A stretch of 32,876 nucleotides of DNA from Defluviitaleaceae bacterium (GCA_009780445.1 WRAA01000002.1:1-32876), one strand, 5' to 3'; positions 1-7,481 are shown, counted from the first letter of the stretch. Notes: a model not told the origin generated them from the sequence alone. Numbers and translations are program-made.

Positions 1-187
1 CGCCGGAATGGGGTTTTCAAACACGCCCTAGGAAGCGACGACGACGCGAACCCTTGTGGTTCGCTAGAATGCTGTGTGCCGGTGGCACACGTCTAGCATC
101 CGGAGCGTCAGCGTAGGAAAAAGTTGACGACGCACGGCGGAAAATTTGCCGAAAATGCGCCGAAATGGGGTTTTCAAACACGCCCTA
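1..187. repeat. Modular repeat with duplicated 30-bp end
   Basis: A 30-bp sequence ending in TTTTCAAACACGCCCTA occurs at 1-30 and again at 158-187 in direct orientation with one mismatch. Between the copies lies a GC-rich core: a CTAGGA start, repeated GACGACG motifs, a GCGAACCC / GGTTCGC hairpin near 46-73, then a second hairpin with arms near 69-80 and 91-110. The first hairpin and the flanking GACGACGC and TAGGAA motifs closely resemble the centre of the 164-bp elements at 14127-14290 and 17335-17498, but the ends differ. It looks like a non-autonomous repeat or a tandem remnant of one. The left side may continue outside the window. No protein-coding content is supported here. Confidence 0.6.
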
Positions 188-261
188 AACCTATTATACC
201 GAAAACCTAAGCACATTACAATAGAGAATTACAAAGTATATCATCTCACCCGGAATTGCGG

Positions 262-299
262 ACACAAAAAAAGCTTCCGCACAGAAGCTCTTTTGTGTT
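262..299 (-). terminator. rpmE terminator
   Basis: Arms AGCTTC (272-277) and GAAGCT (284-289) form a stem with a 6-nt loop, and a run of seven A on the plus strand (265-271) gives the U-tract in the minus direction. Outer ACACAAAA/TTTTGTGT extends the symmetry. It sits about 20 bp past the rpmE stop codon. Confidence 0.85.
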
Positions 300-310
300 C
301 GGCACGCCCG

Positions 311-523
311 TTACTGGGCGTCCTTCATGCCATACTTCTTCTTGAACTTCTCGACACGCCCGCCGGCTTCCAGCAGAAGCTTCTGCGAACCTGTATAGAA
401 CGGGTGGCACTTGGAGCATACTTCTACACGTATCTCTTCCTTCGTGGAGCCTGCAACGAACTCGTTTCCGCAGTTGCAGCGCACTTTTGCCCGGAAGTAC
501 GCGGGGTGCAGTCCTTTTCTCAT
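311..523 (-). CDS. rpmE: 50S ribosomal protein L31 (zinc-binding type)
   Basis: Encodes ribosomal protein L31 of the large subunit, 70 aa, the normal length. It begins MRKGLHPAYF and has the four zinc-ligand cysteines of the C+ type: C16 and C18 (CNC), then C36 and C39 (CSKC). The family hallmark HPFYTG follows the last cysteine. An upstream extension is open in frame, but the ATG at 523 is preferred because a GAGGTG ribosome-binding site lies 7 nt before it and homology begins exactly there. The gene is monocistronic: a promoter at 576-604 and a terminator at 262-299. It is divergent from the malic enzyme gene. In this family the zinc-binding form can be replaced by a C- paralogue under zinc limitation; no second copy is in this window. 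Confidence 0.97.
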   Translation of the reverse strand: MRKGLHPAYFRAKVRCNCGNEFVAGSTKEEIRVEVCSKCHPFYTGSQKLLLEAGGRVEKFKKKYGMKDAQ

Positions 524-575
524 TATCGTCACCTCTTCAGATATTCGGACACATGTTGGCGTCCCGATCCTGCGC

Positions 576-604
576 ATTATACCACACCCGCGCCGTCTGC
601 GCAA
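576..604 (-). promoter_or_regulatory. rpmE promoter
   Basis: On the minus strand a perfect TATAAT (576-581) is preceded by TTGCGC (599-604) with 17 bp spacing. The predicted start near 569 gives a leader of about 46 nt. It is divergent from and nearly abuts the malic enzyme promoter; the two -35 boxes are 14 bp apart. Confidence 0.75.
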
Positions 605-618
605 GCCCCAACTTTGGC

Positions 619-646
619 TTGACAATTCCTAGTGTTGTGCTAGAAT
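619..646 (+). promoter_or_regulatory. Malic enzyme promoter
   Basis: Perfect -35 TTGACA (619-624), 16 bp spacer, -10 TAGAAT (641-646). The strong GGAAGGAG ribosome-binding site for the ATG at 696 follows. Confidence 0.8.
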
Positions 647-695
647 ATCATTAACGAATATCAACGACCTACACCGTATTGGAAGGAGCTAGTAC

Positions 696-1868
696 ATGAA
701 CTACAACGAGCTTGCGATCGAGCGTCACCGCGAATGGAAGGGTAAGCTGGACATCGTGCCGAAATGCCCCGTTACGAGCAAGGAGGATCTAAGCGTTGCC
801 TACACCCCGGGCGTGGCCGCGCCCTGCCTCGAGATCTCGAAGGATGTTGAGAAGAGCTACGAATTCACGGGGCGCGGCAACACCGTGGCGGTTGTCACCG
901 ACGGCACAGCCGTGCTTGGGCTGGGCGACATCGGGCCGGAGGCCGGTATGCCCGTGATGGAGGGCAAGTGCGTGCTGTTTAAGGCCTTCGGCGGGGTCAA
1001 CGCCATACCCCTGTGCGTGCGCACCAAGGACGTAGACGAGATCGTGCGTACCGTAGTGCTCTTGGCCGGCAGCTTCGGCGCGGTCAACCTGGAGGATATC
1101 GCCGCGCCGCGCTGCTTCGAGATCGAGCGCAGGCTCAAGGCCGTGTGCGACATACCCATCTTCCACGACGACCAGCACGGCACGGCCATCGTGGTACTGG
1201 CAGCAATGGTGAACGCGCTGAAGCTGACCGGGCGCGAGCTGGAGAGCGTCAGCGTTGTTGTTGCGGGCGCGGGCGCGGCCGGCATTGCCCTCACAAACCT
1301 GCTTATGGCCGTCGGCCTGCGCGATGTGGTCCTGGTGGACAGCGCCGGCGCGATCTACGAAGGCCGCGGCGGCCTAAACGGCGAGAAGCAGACGATCGCC
1401 AAGGTCTCGAACCGGCTGATGAAGAAGGGCGGCCTGGGTGATGTCGTGCAGGGCGCGGACGTGTTCATCGGCGTGGCACAGCCCGGCATACTCACGCCCG
1501 ACATGGTGCGCTCTATGGCGGCGAGCCCCATTGTGTTCCCGTGCAGCAACCCCACGCCCGAGATCATGCCGGATCTTGCCAAGCAGGCGGGCGCGGCAGT
1601 TGTCGGCACCGGCCGCAGTGACTTCGCAAACCAGATCAACAACTCCCTGGCCTTCCCCGGCGTACTGCGCGGAGCCTTGGACGTTCGCGCGTCAGACATC
1701 AACGACGAAATGAAGATCGCCGCGGCCTACGCCATAGCCGCCCTGGTCTCCGACGCCGAACTCACCGCCGACTACATCCTGCCACCCACCTTCGACCCGC
1801 GCGTGGCCGAGGCCGTGGCCAAGGCCGTTTCCGCCGCCGCCCGCTCAAGCGGAGTGAGCCGGCTCTAA
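696..1868 (+). CDS. NAD(P)-dependent malic enzyme (short form)
   Basis: Catalyses oxidative decarboxylation of malate to pyruvate and CO2 with NAD(P), in the cytosol. At 390 aa it is the compact form without the phosphotransacetylase-like C-terminal domain of the MaeB type. The N-terminal malic domain has YTPGVAAP (near residue 36) and the TDGTAVLGLGDIGP segment. The FHDDQHGTA motif that contributes to metal and substrate binding is near residue 155. It precedes a Rossmann domain with VVVAGAGAAG. The start is fixed by GGAAGGAG 8 nt before ATG. The cofactor preference cannot be read confidently. It has its own promoter and appears monocistronic; no clear terminator follows, only a weak CCGGCT/AGCCGG hairpin at the stop codon. 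Confidence 0.93.
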   Translation: MNYNELAIERHREWKGKLDIVPKCPVTSKEDLSVAYTPGVAAPCLEISKDVEKSYEFTGRGNTVAVVTDGTAVLGLGDIGPEAGMPVMEGKCVLFKAFGGVNAIPLCVRTKDVDEIVRTVVLLAGSFGAVNLEDIAAPRCFEIERRLKAVCDIPIFHDDQHGTAIVVLAAMVNALKLTGRELESVSVVVAGAGAAGIALTNLLMAVGLRDVVLVDSAGAIYEGRGGLNGEKQTIAKVSNRLMKKGGLGDVVQGADVFIGVAQPGILTPDMVRSMAASPIVFPCSNPTPEIMPDLAKQAGAAVVGTGRSDFANQINNSLAFPGVLRGALDVRASDINDEMKIAAAYAIAALVSDAELTADYILPPTFDPRVAEAVAKAVSAAARSSGVSRL

Positions 1869-1910
1869 CGCCGCTACAGCCGGAGTTATAAGAAAACATT
1901 ACCAACACTA

Positions 1911-1969
1911 TTGCAAACTCTCTCAAAACGTGTTATAATTACAGCATATACGGAGCTTGATTCCGTATA
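1911..1969 (+). promoter_or_regulatory. Promoter with inverted repeat in the leader
   Basis: TTGCAA (1911-1916), 17 bp spacer, and TATAAT (1934-1939) preceded by TG at 1931-1932, so also an extended -10 promoter. Just downstream is an inverted repeat TATACGGA (1947-1954) / TCCGTATA (1962-1969) with a 7-nt loop. It covers the expected transcription start and could be an operator or a 5' mRNA hairpin. It drives the small gene at 1993. Confidence 0.7.
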
Positions 1970-1992
1970 AAACTATCCGATGAGGCAGCTTA

Positions 1993-2283
1993 ATGAGTGA
2001 GTGGGGAGCGCGTTTTCTGATTTCAGCAGTAGAAACTTCGCCGTTTATGGTGCTGTCCATTCTGACGTTCTACTTCATTCAGCGCAACAACATCAAAACT
2101 ACCGAAGCACTGGAGAAACAGCATTCCCAAGCAATCGTCAGCCTGCAGGAACAGCACACTAACGCAGTAAAAGCACTGCAAGACCAGCACAACACCGCAT
2201 TACACACGCTGCAAAAAAATTATGACACCCTAATCGGCAAGGCCGATATATCAGCCGGAAAGGAGGGCATGTCGCATGGCTAA
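1993..2283 (+). CDS. Small membrane-anchored protein with 11-residue coiled-coil repeats
   Basis: Unrecognised 96-aa protein. Residues about 8-30 are one hydrophobic membrane segment. Residues 40-83 are four consecutive 11-residue units (starting at L40, L51, L62 and L73) with pattern L-Q-[E/D/K]-Q-H-x-x-A-[I/V/L]-x-x, a hendecad expected to form a long coiled coil. The fourth unit is degenerate. The start is supported by GAGG 7 nt upstream of ATG. Its stop codon overlaps the next start (2276) by 8 nt, so the two are translationally coupled and probably work together. Topology is unclear; a single anchor with a coiled-coil stalk suggests oligomerisation at the membrane. Phage-like spanin or holin accessory roles are possible but nothing else nearby is phage-like. 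Function unknown. Confidence 0.8.
   Translation: MSEWGARFLISAVETSPFMVLSILTFYFIQRNNIKTTEALEKQHSQAIVSLQEQHTNAVKALQDQHNTALHTLQKNYDTLIGKADISAGKEGMSHG
2119..2217 (+). repeat. Three 33-bp in-frame tandem repeats
   Basis: Units starting at 2119, 2152 and 2185 (each at the CAG-CA[T/C] Gln-His codons) are exactly 33 bp apart. They encode the 11-residue coiled-coil units of the gene at 1993. Conservation sits at CAGCA, the Ala codon and CTGCA; other positions have diverged, so the array is not freshly amplified. Confidence 0.75.
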
Positions 2284-2839
2284 CATACCGGTATTCGCTG
2301 TTTTCCTTCTGTTTCTGTACGCAATTTCGCTCATATACTCCCGATATGTTTACAAGGGCGCGGTCAGCGCGAACCGGACGCACCTCGAGAGAGCCAAGAT
2401 CCACGCCGACATGCTCGCCCTGAAGTTTGAGTTCGACGCACACTGCACCGGCGGCGGTTTCTCTGAATCCGCGGAGATAAAGGGTTATGTTCAAACCGGC
2501 ATGAGACACTTTTTCGGCATAGATTATCCCGATCTGGACAAGATCAAGTTTCAGTCCCGGCTTATGCGCTTGCCAATAGAAGAGTTCAGCCGCGCTTCCG
2601 AGCTTGAAAAGAAGCTTCTGAACGATTACTCCGATATCCTGGAGCGTCTGTGCAAGGTTAACCAGCCCGCGAAGTACCGGCTGCTGAGTCTAAAAAAAAT
2701 CGCGCAGAGGCAGATGCTGTCACTTGTTGTCAGGTTCTTGATCTACATGTTGGAGCAACGTGAGAAAGCTCTGAATTCGCCGCGTGGCGAGGAAGTCGAG
2801 CTTGTACTTGTTCCGCGTGACGCGGCACAGGTTGCCTAA
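2276..2839 (+). CDS. Hypothetical membrane-anchored protein
   Basis: Unrecognised 187-aa protein. An N-terminal hydrophobic helix (residues about 4-23) is followed by a basic, mostly helical, soluble region. A Lys/Glu-rich stretch near residues 100-160 could pack as a helical bundle. No enzyme motif is visible. ATG 2276 is preceded by GGAGGG with 8 nt spacing, located inside the upstream gene. Co-transcription and the 8-nt overlap with the 1993 gene mark a two-gene unit of single-pass membrane proteins, closed by a hairpin at 2878-2908. Its base composition looks slightly less GC-rich than the neighbouring housekeeping genes, by eye only. Confidence 0.75.
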   Translation: MANIPVFAVFLLFLYAISLIYSRYVYKGAVSANRTHLERAKIHADMLALKFEFDAHCTGGGFSESAEIKGYVQTGMRHFFGIDYPDLDKIKFQSRLMRLPIEEFSRASELEKKLLNDYSDILERLCKVNQPAKYRLLSLKKIAQRQMLSLVVRFLIYMLEQREKALNSPRGEEVELVLVPRDAAQVA

Positions 2840-2877
2840 ATTGTAACTATAGCCAATAATTCCGAGCATAATTCTGT

Positions 2878-2908
2878 AGGGCAATACGAGTCAAGCTTGT
2901 ATTGCCCT
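2878..2908 (+). terminator. Hairpin after the two-gene unit
   Basis: Perfect 10-bp arms AGGGCAATAC (2878-2887) and GTATTGCCCT (2899-2908) with an 11-nt loop, followed by only a short T-rich tail. Likely a weak intrinsic terminator. No separate promoter is obvious before the next gene at 2929, so partial read-through is plausible. Confidence 0.6.
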
Positions 2909-2928
2909 TTGCGTTAGGACTGTTTGCT

Positions 2929-3558
2929 ATGAAGCATGTCATAAGGACGGCACTTCGCGCTGTGGTGCTTGCGGTGTTGATGTTTGCCGCGTTTATCGCC
3001 GTGGCGACGCTTACGCCTGTCGGGGTCGGGGCGGATTATGACGAGGTTCGGGGAATTTTCGGCCTTGTGGCCGCCTTTGGCGTGTTGTTTGTGTACTTTA
3101 TCGCCGCGGAGTACGTGAAGGATCTTCGAAGAGACGGCATCAAGCACCACATCACCGGCATAGGCATCGGGCTGAAGCTGATGCTGCCGCCGTTTGCCGC
3201 CATGCCTGCGGCAGGGGCGCTGCCCTTCGGCGAAGCTGTTAGCGGCACGATTATTGCCGCCGCCGCAAGTTCCTGGATTGGTACGATGCTCTACGTATTT
3301 GCGTGTAAGTTCGGCAGAACCGGCGAACCCTTCGCGCCGCGGTATGCCGCCAAGATAGCGGCCGTTTGCGCGGCGTTCGGCGGTGCCGCCAATTTGTTGG
3401 CGGTGTTGGCCTTCGGCGCGGCCGGCTGGAGCTACACCGCCGGAACGGCTCCGATTTTCGGGATTATCGCCGGCATGGTGTGTTTGATGCGGCTGTTCCC
3501 GCAGGCGTATAGGGATTTTGCCGAAATCGGCAAGGACGGACGTGGTTTGGATGTTTAG
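2929..3558 (+). CDS. Hypothetical polytopic membrane protein
   Basis: Unrecognised 209-aa protein rich in Ala, Gly, Val and Phe with about five predicted membrane segments: near residues 7-28, 41-61, 75-90, 98-122 and 138-185 (possibly two). A short charged loop with DLRRDG lies after the second segment. A TTG 27 nt upstream is open in frame but sits inside the hairpin arm at 2899-2908, so the ATG at 2929 is preferred; the nearby AGGA at 2916-2919 is a modest ribosome-binding site. Its 3' end overlaps the next membrane gene by 8 nt, and that gene overlaps uvrB, so the three probably form one operon. Function unknown. Confidence 0.7.
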   Translation: MKHVIRTALRAVVLAVLMFAAFIAVATLTPVGVGADYDEVRGIFGLVAAFGVLFVYFIAAEYVKDLRRDGIKHHITGIGIGLKLMLPPFAAMPAAGALPFGEAVSGTIIAAAASSWIGTMLYVFACKFGRTGEPFAPRYAAKIAAVCAAFGGAANLLAVLAFGAAGWSYTAGTAPIFGIIAGMVCLMRLFPQAYRDFAEIGKDGRGLDV

Positions 3559-3934
3559 CCGTAAATTTAAGATGGTGGCCAGGCTGGTGGCGATGGGTCT
3601 GGTCTTTGGCCTTTCGTCGGCGGTGCTGACGCCGATATTGGTGGGCGAGTATGTCCGCGGCATTGCCGGCGGCGTGGCGTCTGCCGTGGTCGCCGGCGTG
3701 GTGGTGTTCATGTTCCTGCTGTTCGAGAACGCTGTGCCCGTTGCAGCGCGGATCGCGGCGCAGGGCGTGCTTGTGGGCATCGTCACGATGGCGGTGTTGA
3801 ACCTTATGACACTTGACTGGAACTTCAGCATCATAGGCGGCGCGGCGGTTCTTGGCTATGCGAGCGTCTACATAAATCCGCTGATTCTTGCGAACAAGGA
3901 CGGCACGAAAGAGGATGACGACAGTGGAGTTTAA
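3551..3934 (+). CDS. Small hypothetical membrane protein upstream of uvrB
   Basis: Unrecognised 127-aa protein with three to four hydrophobic segments and an acidic C-terminus (KEDDDSGV). ATG 3551 overlaps the stop of the preceding membrane gene. A TTG at 3518 is an alternative start that would add 11 residues. Its last 11 bp overlap the start of uvrB (3924), and the uvrB ribosome-binding site lies inside its final codons, a classic coupling arrangement. Paired with the preceding gene it may form a small two-component membrane complex, but nothing in the sequence names a function. Confidence 0.7.
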   Translation: MFSRKFKMVARLVAMGLVFGLSSAVLTPILVGEYVRGIAGGVASAVVAGVVVFMFLLFENAVPVAARIAAQGVLVGIVTMAVLNLMTLDWNFSIIGGAAVLGYASVYINPLILANKDGTKEDDDSGV

Positions 3935-5921
3935 GATCGAAGCGCCCTTCGAGCCGACGGGGGATCAGCCTGCCGCCATAAACGCGCTGGCGCAGGGTTT
4001 TGCGGAAGGCAAGAAGTTCCAGACGCTGATGGGCGTGACGGGTTCGGGCAAGACGTTTACCATGGCGCATATCATACAGCGTTTGCAGAAGCCCACACTG
4101 GTGATGGCGCACAACAAGACCCTCGCGGCACAGCTCTACAACGAGTTCAAGGAGTTCTTCCCACACAACGCGGTTGAGTACTTCGTCAGCTACTACGACT
4201 ATTACCAGCCGGAGGCCTATGTGCCGTCCAGCGATACCTATATCGAGAAGGACTCCAGCGTAAACGACGAGATCGACAAGCTGCGCCATTCCGCTACGGC
4301 GATGCTCTTCGAGCGCAAGGACGTAATCATCATCGCCAGCGTAAGCTGCATCTACGGCCTGGGCGACCCTATCGACTACAACGAGATGTGCCTGACCCTG
4401 CGCGTAGGCGTGGCGAAGGATCGCGACGAGTGTCTGCGCAAGCTGATCGAGATCCAGTACGACCGCAACGACATGAACTTTGTGCGCGGAACCTTCCGCG
4501 TGCGCGGCGACGTGGTGGAGATCTTCCCGTCATACTCCAGCGATCGGGCATACCGCGTGGAGTTCTTCGGTGACGAGATCGACCGTATCAGCGAGATCAA
4601 CACCCTCACCGGCGAGGTGTTCGGATACCTCAAGCACGTTACGATCTACCCCGCGTCGCACTACGTAACGTCGCGGCCAAAGCTGGAGCTGGCCATAGCC
4701 GCCATCGAGCAGGAGCTGCAGGAGCGCGTGGCCGAGTTCAAGCGCGACGACAGGCTGCTGGAGGCGCAGCGGCTTATGCAGCGCACCAACTACGATATCG
4801 AGATGCTGCGCGAGATCGGCTTCTGCTCCGGCATCGAGAACTATTCGCGCCACCTTTCGGGCAGGCCGCCCGGCAGCACGCCCCACACCCTGATAGACTA
4901 CTTCCCGGAGGACTTCCTCATAATCGCCGACGAATCCCACGTGACGATCCCCCAGGTGCGCGGAATGTACGAGGGCGATAAGTCCCGCAAGACCGTGCTG
5001 GTGGACTTCGGCTTCCGCCTGCCCTCCGCGCTGGACAACCGCCCGCTGAAGTTCCCCGAATACGAGGCCAAGATCAACCGGCTCCTGTTCGTGTCGGCAA
5101 CGCCCTCTGTCTACGAAAAGGCGCATGAGGAACAGCTTGTGGAACAGGTGATCCGCCCGACAGGTCTGCTTGATCCGGAGATCTTCATACGCCCCATAGC
5201 CGGCCAGATAGACGACCTTATGGGCGAGATCAACGCGACGACGGCCAAGGGTTTTAAGTCCCTTGTGACGACGCTTACGAAGAAGATGGCCGAGGATCTA
5301 ACGAGATACCTGCAAGACCACGGCACACGCGTGCGCTACCTCCATTCCGACATCGACACGCTGGAGAGGCTGGAGATCATCCGCGATCTGCGGCTGGACG
5401 TGTTCGACGTGCTGGTGGGCATCAACCTTCTGCGCGAAGGGCTGGACATCCCCGAGACCGCGCTGGTGGCGATCTTGGACGCGGACAAGGAGGGCTTCCT
5501 GCGCTCCGAAACGTCCCTGATCCAGACCGTGGGGCGTGCGGCGCGTAACTCCGAATCGAAAGTGCTTATGTATGCCGACAACATCACAGGCTCCATGGAG
5601 CGCGCCATAGGCGAGACAAACCGCCGCCGACAAATCCAGATGGCCTACAACACCGAGCACGGCATCACGCCGACGACCATCATCCGCAAGGTTCACGACA
5701 TCATTAAGGCCGTGGAGGCTCCCGAAGAGCGCAAAAAACGGGGTCTCGAGAAAGACCCCGAATCTATGAGCGACGACGAGCTTCGCGCCGCAATCTCCGT
5801 GCTGGAAAAGGAGATGCACCGCGCCGCCGCCGACCTGCAGTTCGAACGCGCCGCCCAGCTGCGCGACGAAGTTATGGCAATGAAGAAGCAGCTCTTCGCG
5901 CCGCCATCAAACAAGCTATAA
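3924..5921 (+). CDS. uvrB: Excinuclease ABC subunit B
   Basis: UvrB, the damage-verifying helicase-like subunit of nucleotide excision repair, loaded by UvrA and partner of UvrC. 665 aa from the chosen start. Walker A GVTGSGKT is at residues 37-44. The damage-clamping beta-hairpin carries YYDYYQPEAYVP. DESH is the Walker B box, SATPS is motif III, and LREGLDIPE and QTVGRAARN are motifs V and VI. A UVR domain for UvrC contact closes the protein. The GTG at 3924 is chosen because AAAGAGG ends 9 nt upstream and translation then begins MEFKIEAPFEPTGDQP as usual for the family; the ATG at 3915 is too close to that site. uvrA and uvrC are not adjacent. The 3' end overlaps the convergent permease gene by 6 bp. 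Confidence 0.97.
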   Translation: MEFKIEAPFEPTGDQPAAINALAQGFAEGKKFQTLMGVTGSGKTFTMAHIIQRLQKPTLVMAHNKTLAAQLYNEFKEFFPHNAVEYFVSYYDYYQPEAYVPSSDTYIEKDSSVNDEIDKLRHSATAMLFERKDVIIIASVSCIYGLGDPIDYNEMCLTLRVGVAKDRDECLRKLIEIQYDRNDMNFVRGTFRVRGDVVEIFPSYSSDRAYRVEFFGDEIDRISEINTLTGEVFGYLKHVTIYPASHYVTSRPKLELAIAAIEQELQERVAEFKRDDRLLEAQRLMQRTNYDIEMLREIGFCSGIENYSRHLSGRPPGSTPHTLIDYFPEDFLIIADESHVTIPQVRGMYEGDKSRKTVLVDFGFRLPSALDNRPLKFPEYEAKINRLLFVSATPSVYEKAHEEQLVEQVIRPTGLLDPEIFIRPIAGQIDDLMGEINATTAKGFKSLVTTLTKKMAEDLTRYLQDHGTRVRYLHSDIDTLERLEIIRDLRLDVFDVLVGINLLREGLDIPETALVAILDADKEGFLRSETSLIQTVGRAARNSESKVLMYADNITGSMERAIGETNRRRQIQMAYNTEHGITPTTIIRKVHDIIKAVEAPEERKKRGLEKDPESMSDDELRAAISVLEKEMHRAAADLQFERAAQLRDEVMAMKKQLFAPPSNKL

Positions 5922-7328
5922 GATAAACTGGAGCAGGAACATTGCCGCGACTATCACCGAAACCGCGGAGATATCCCCGGACCGGCCGGTCACAAGCTTC
6001 AAAACGATGTGCGTTATCAGCGCAAGGCAGATTCCTATGCCGATGTTAAACGTGAACACCACGAAGATCAGCGCGACAAAGGCCGGAAGGTACTCGCTCA
6101 TGTCGTCGTAGTCCAGATCCTTCAGACCCGACAGCATCAGACAGCCCACGAATATCAGAGCCGGGGCGATAGCCACGTTCGGGATAAGGCGCACAAACGG
6201 GCCGATGAACAGCAGCAGCACCGTCAGAACCGCAACAACCAAGGATGTCAGCCCGGTTCTTCCCCCCGCGCCTACCCCTGTGGAGCCGGAGACAACCGTG
6301 GTGTTGGGCGCGCCGCCAAGCACCGCGCCGACTACGCTTGAGAGCGCGTCGGACATAACGCCCTTGTTAACATACTTCCTGCCCTCGATATCGTCGTCGT
6401 CCTTTACCAGCCCCGCGTTCTTGGCAATGCCGAAGGTTGTGGCGATAGCGTCCAGCGCGTTGGTCAGCACCAGGGCCAGCACGATGCTGAGGATAACGCC
6501 GATGACCGTGCCTACGGAACCGAATGTCCAGATCGTCGCGGCGTCAAAACCGAAGAAGCCGATCTCCAGCCAGTCGCTGAATTGTTCCCTCACTGTGGAA
6601 AGGTTTGGCGGCAGCTGGTGCGCGCCCGTGACATAGGCCAGGACCGTAGTCGCCACAATTGCGATCACAAAGGAAGCCTTCACCTGCTTATGGTGCAGGA
6701 AACCCAGGAATATCAGCCCGATGAAGGCCACTATCGCGCCCATGGCCGTTGCTCTGTAATCGGGGTTGGCAAGGTTGCGCGGGTTGAAGAACGTGACAAA
6801 TGTCGACGGCGTGCCAACAACCAGCCCGGCCAGCCTCACGCCCAGCAAGGTGATAAAGAGACCAATCGCGGGAACCGTGGCGATCTTGATGTTCTTGGGT
6901 ATGCCGTTTAAGATCTTGTCCGTAAGCCCGGTGACGGACAGGAACGAGAAGATAATGCCGGATATCAGGATCAGGAACATGCCGATCTGGTACTGCACCA
7001 CCCTGCTAAGGTTTTCGTTTCCGGAAACCAGCACGATCATCGGCATTGCGGTGAATGCGAAGTAGCTGGACGTTCCCATCGCCGGGTATACCACCAGCGG
7101 CATCCGCGCCAGGAAGGCCATGAACAAGCAGCCCACTACCGAGGCCATAACCACGGCGACAAACACCGCGTTAAAAACATTTGTCTCGCCGCCTGCGATC
7201 ATCCCTGGAACCGACAGTATGGTGAAGATCGACGCGAAAAAGCTGGTTAAACCGGCCAGCACCTCCGTCCGTACATTCGTTTCCACCTTTACATGCTTGG
7301 GCGAGAAAAACTCCAATACTTGATTCAC
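5916..7328 (-). CDS. AzgA-like NCS2 family permease, atypical substrate site
   Basis: Polytopic permease of 470 aa with about 12-14 membrane segments, related to the AzgA branch of the NCS2 nucleobase transporters: it has the early TEVLAGLTSFF segment and the late GGRTGLT signature. Residues known as substrate determinants in AzgA differ. APGMGLNA-YF is replaced by YPAMGTSSYF (Asn to Ser), the D-x-x-D pair is N-x-x-D (TNALDAIATT), and the YxES glutamate aligns to Ser in VVSGSTGV. The substrate may therefore not be an adenine/guanine/hypoxanthine-type purine. GTG 7328 is chosen over a 19-residue upstream extension because an AAGGGGG site lies 6 nt before it. It has its own consensus promoter. 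Confidence 0.8.
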   Translation of the reverse strand: MNQVLEFFSPKHVKVETNVRTEVLAGLTSFFASIFTILSVPGMIAGGETNVFNAVFVAVVMASVVGCLFMAFLARMPLVVYPAMGTSSYFAFTAMPMIVLVSGNENLSRVVQYQIGMFLILISGIIFSFLSVTGLTDKILNGIPKNIKIATVPAIGLFITLLGVRLAGLVVGTPSTFVTFFNPRNLANPDYRATAMGAIVAFIGLIFLGFLHHKQVKASFVIAIVATTVLAYVTGAHQLPPNLSTVREQFSDWLEIGFFGFDAATIWTFGSVGTVIGVILSIVLALVLTNALDAIATTFGIAKNAGLVKDDDDIEGRKYVNKGVMSDALSSVVGAVLGGAPNTTVVSGSTGVGAGGRTGLTSLVVAVLTVLLLFIGPFVRLIPNVAIAPALIFVGCLMLSGLKDLDYDDMSEYLPAFVALIFVVFTFNIGIGICLALITHIVLKLVTGRSGDISAVSVIVAAMFLLQFIL

Positions 7329-7373
7329 AATGTCCCCCTTATTTATGCAAATTATGTAATAATACCCACAATG

Positions 7374-7401
7374 ATTATACACCACGCCAAATATTTGTCA
7401 A
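7374..7401 (-). promoter_or_regulatory. Promoter of the NCS2 permease
   Basis: On the minus strand, perfect TTGACA (7396-7401) and perfect TATAAT (7374-7379) with a 16-bp spacer. The leader is about 40 nt, too short for a purine riboswitch. Confidence 0.85.
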
Positions 7402-7404
7402 CAC

Positions 7405-7440
7405 CATTCAAAAGGAGCCGCTGTGAAGTCGGCTCCTTTG
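7405..7440 (-). terminator. Terminator after the Bax inhibitor-1 gene
   Basis: Perfect 10-bp arms AAAGGAGCCG (7411-7420) and CGGCTCCTTT (7430-7439), followed in the minus direction by TTTTGAAT. It lies 42 bp past the stop at 7482 and just upstream of the permease promoter. Confidence 0.8.
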
Positions 7441-7481
7441 TGTTATACGAAATAGTATCAACCGGTTTGGCGTTTCTCCTC

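Noticed and set aside
1..187. CRISPR array from the 30-bp direct repeats
   Set aside because: Only two copies, 157 bp apart, with structured rather than spacer-like sequence between them, and no cas genes.
2914..3834. 306-codon minus-strand frame opposite the two membrane genes
   Set aside because: Low-complexity composition without family resemblance; the plus-strand frames have membrane character and coupled starts leading into uvrB.
7329..7373. Purine riboswitch before the NCS2 permease
   Set aside because: The leader from the consensus promoter is only about 40 nt, too short for an aptamer plus expression platform.
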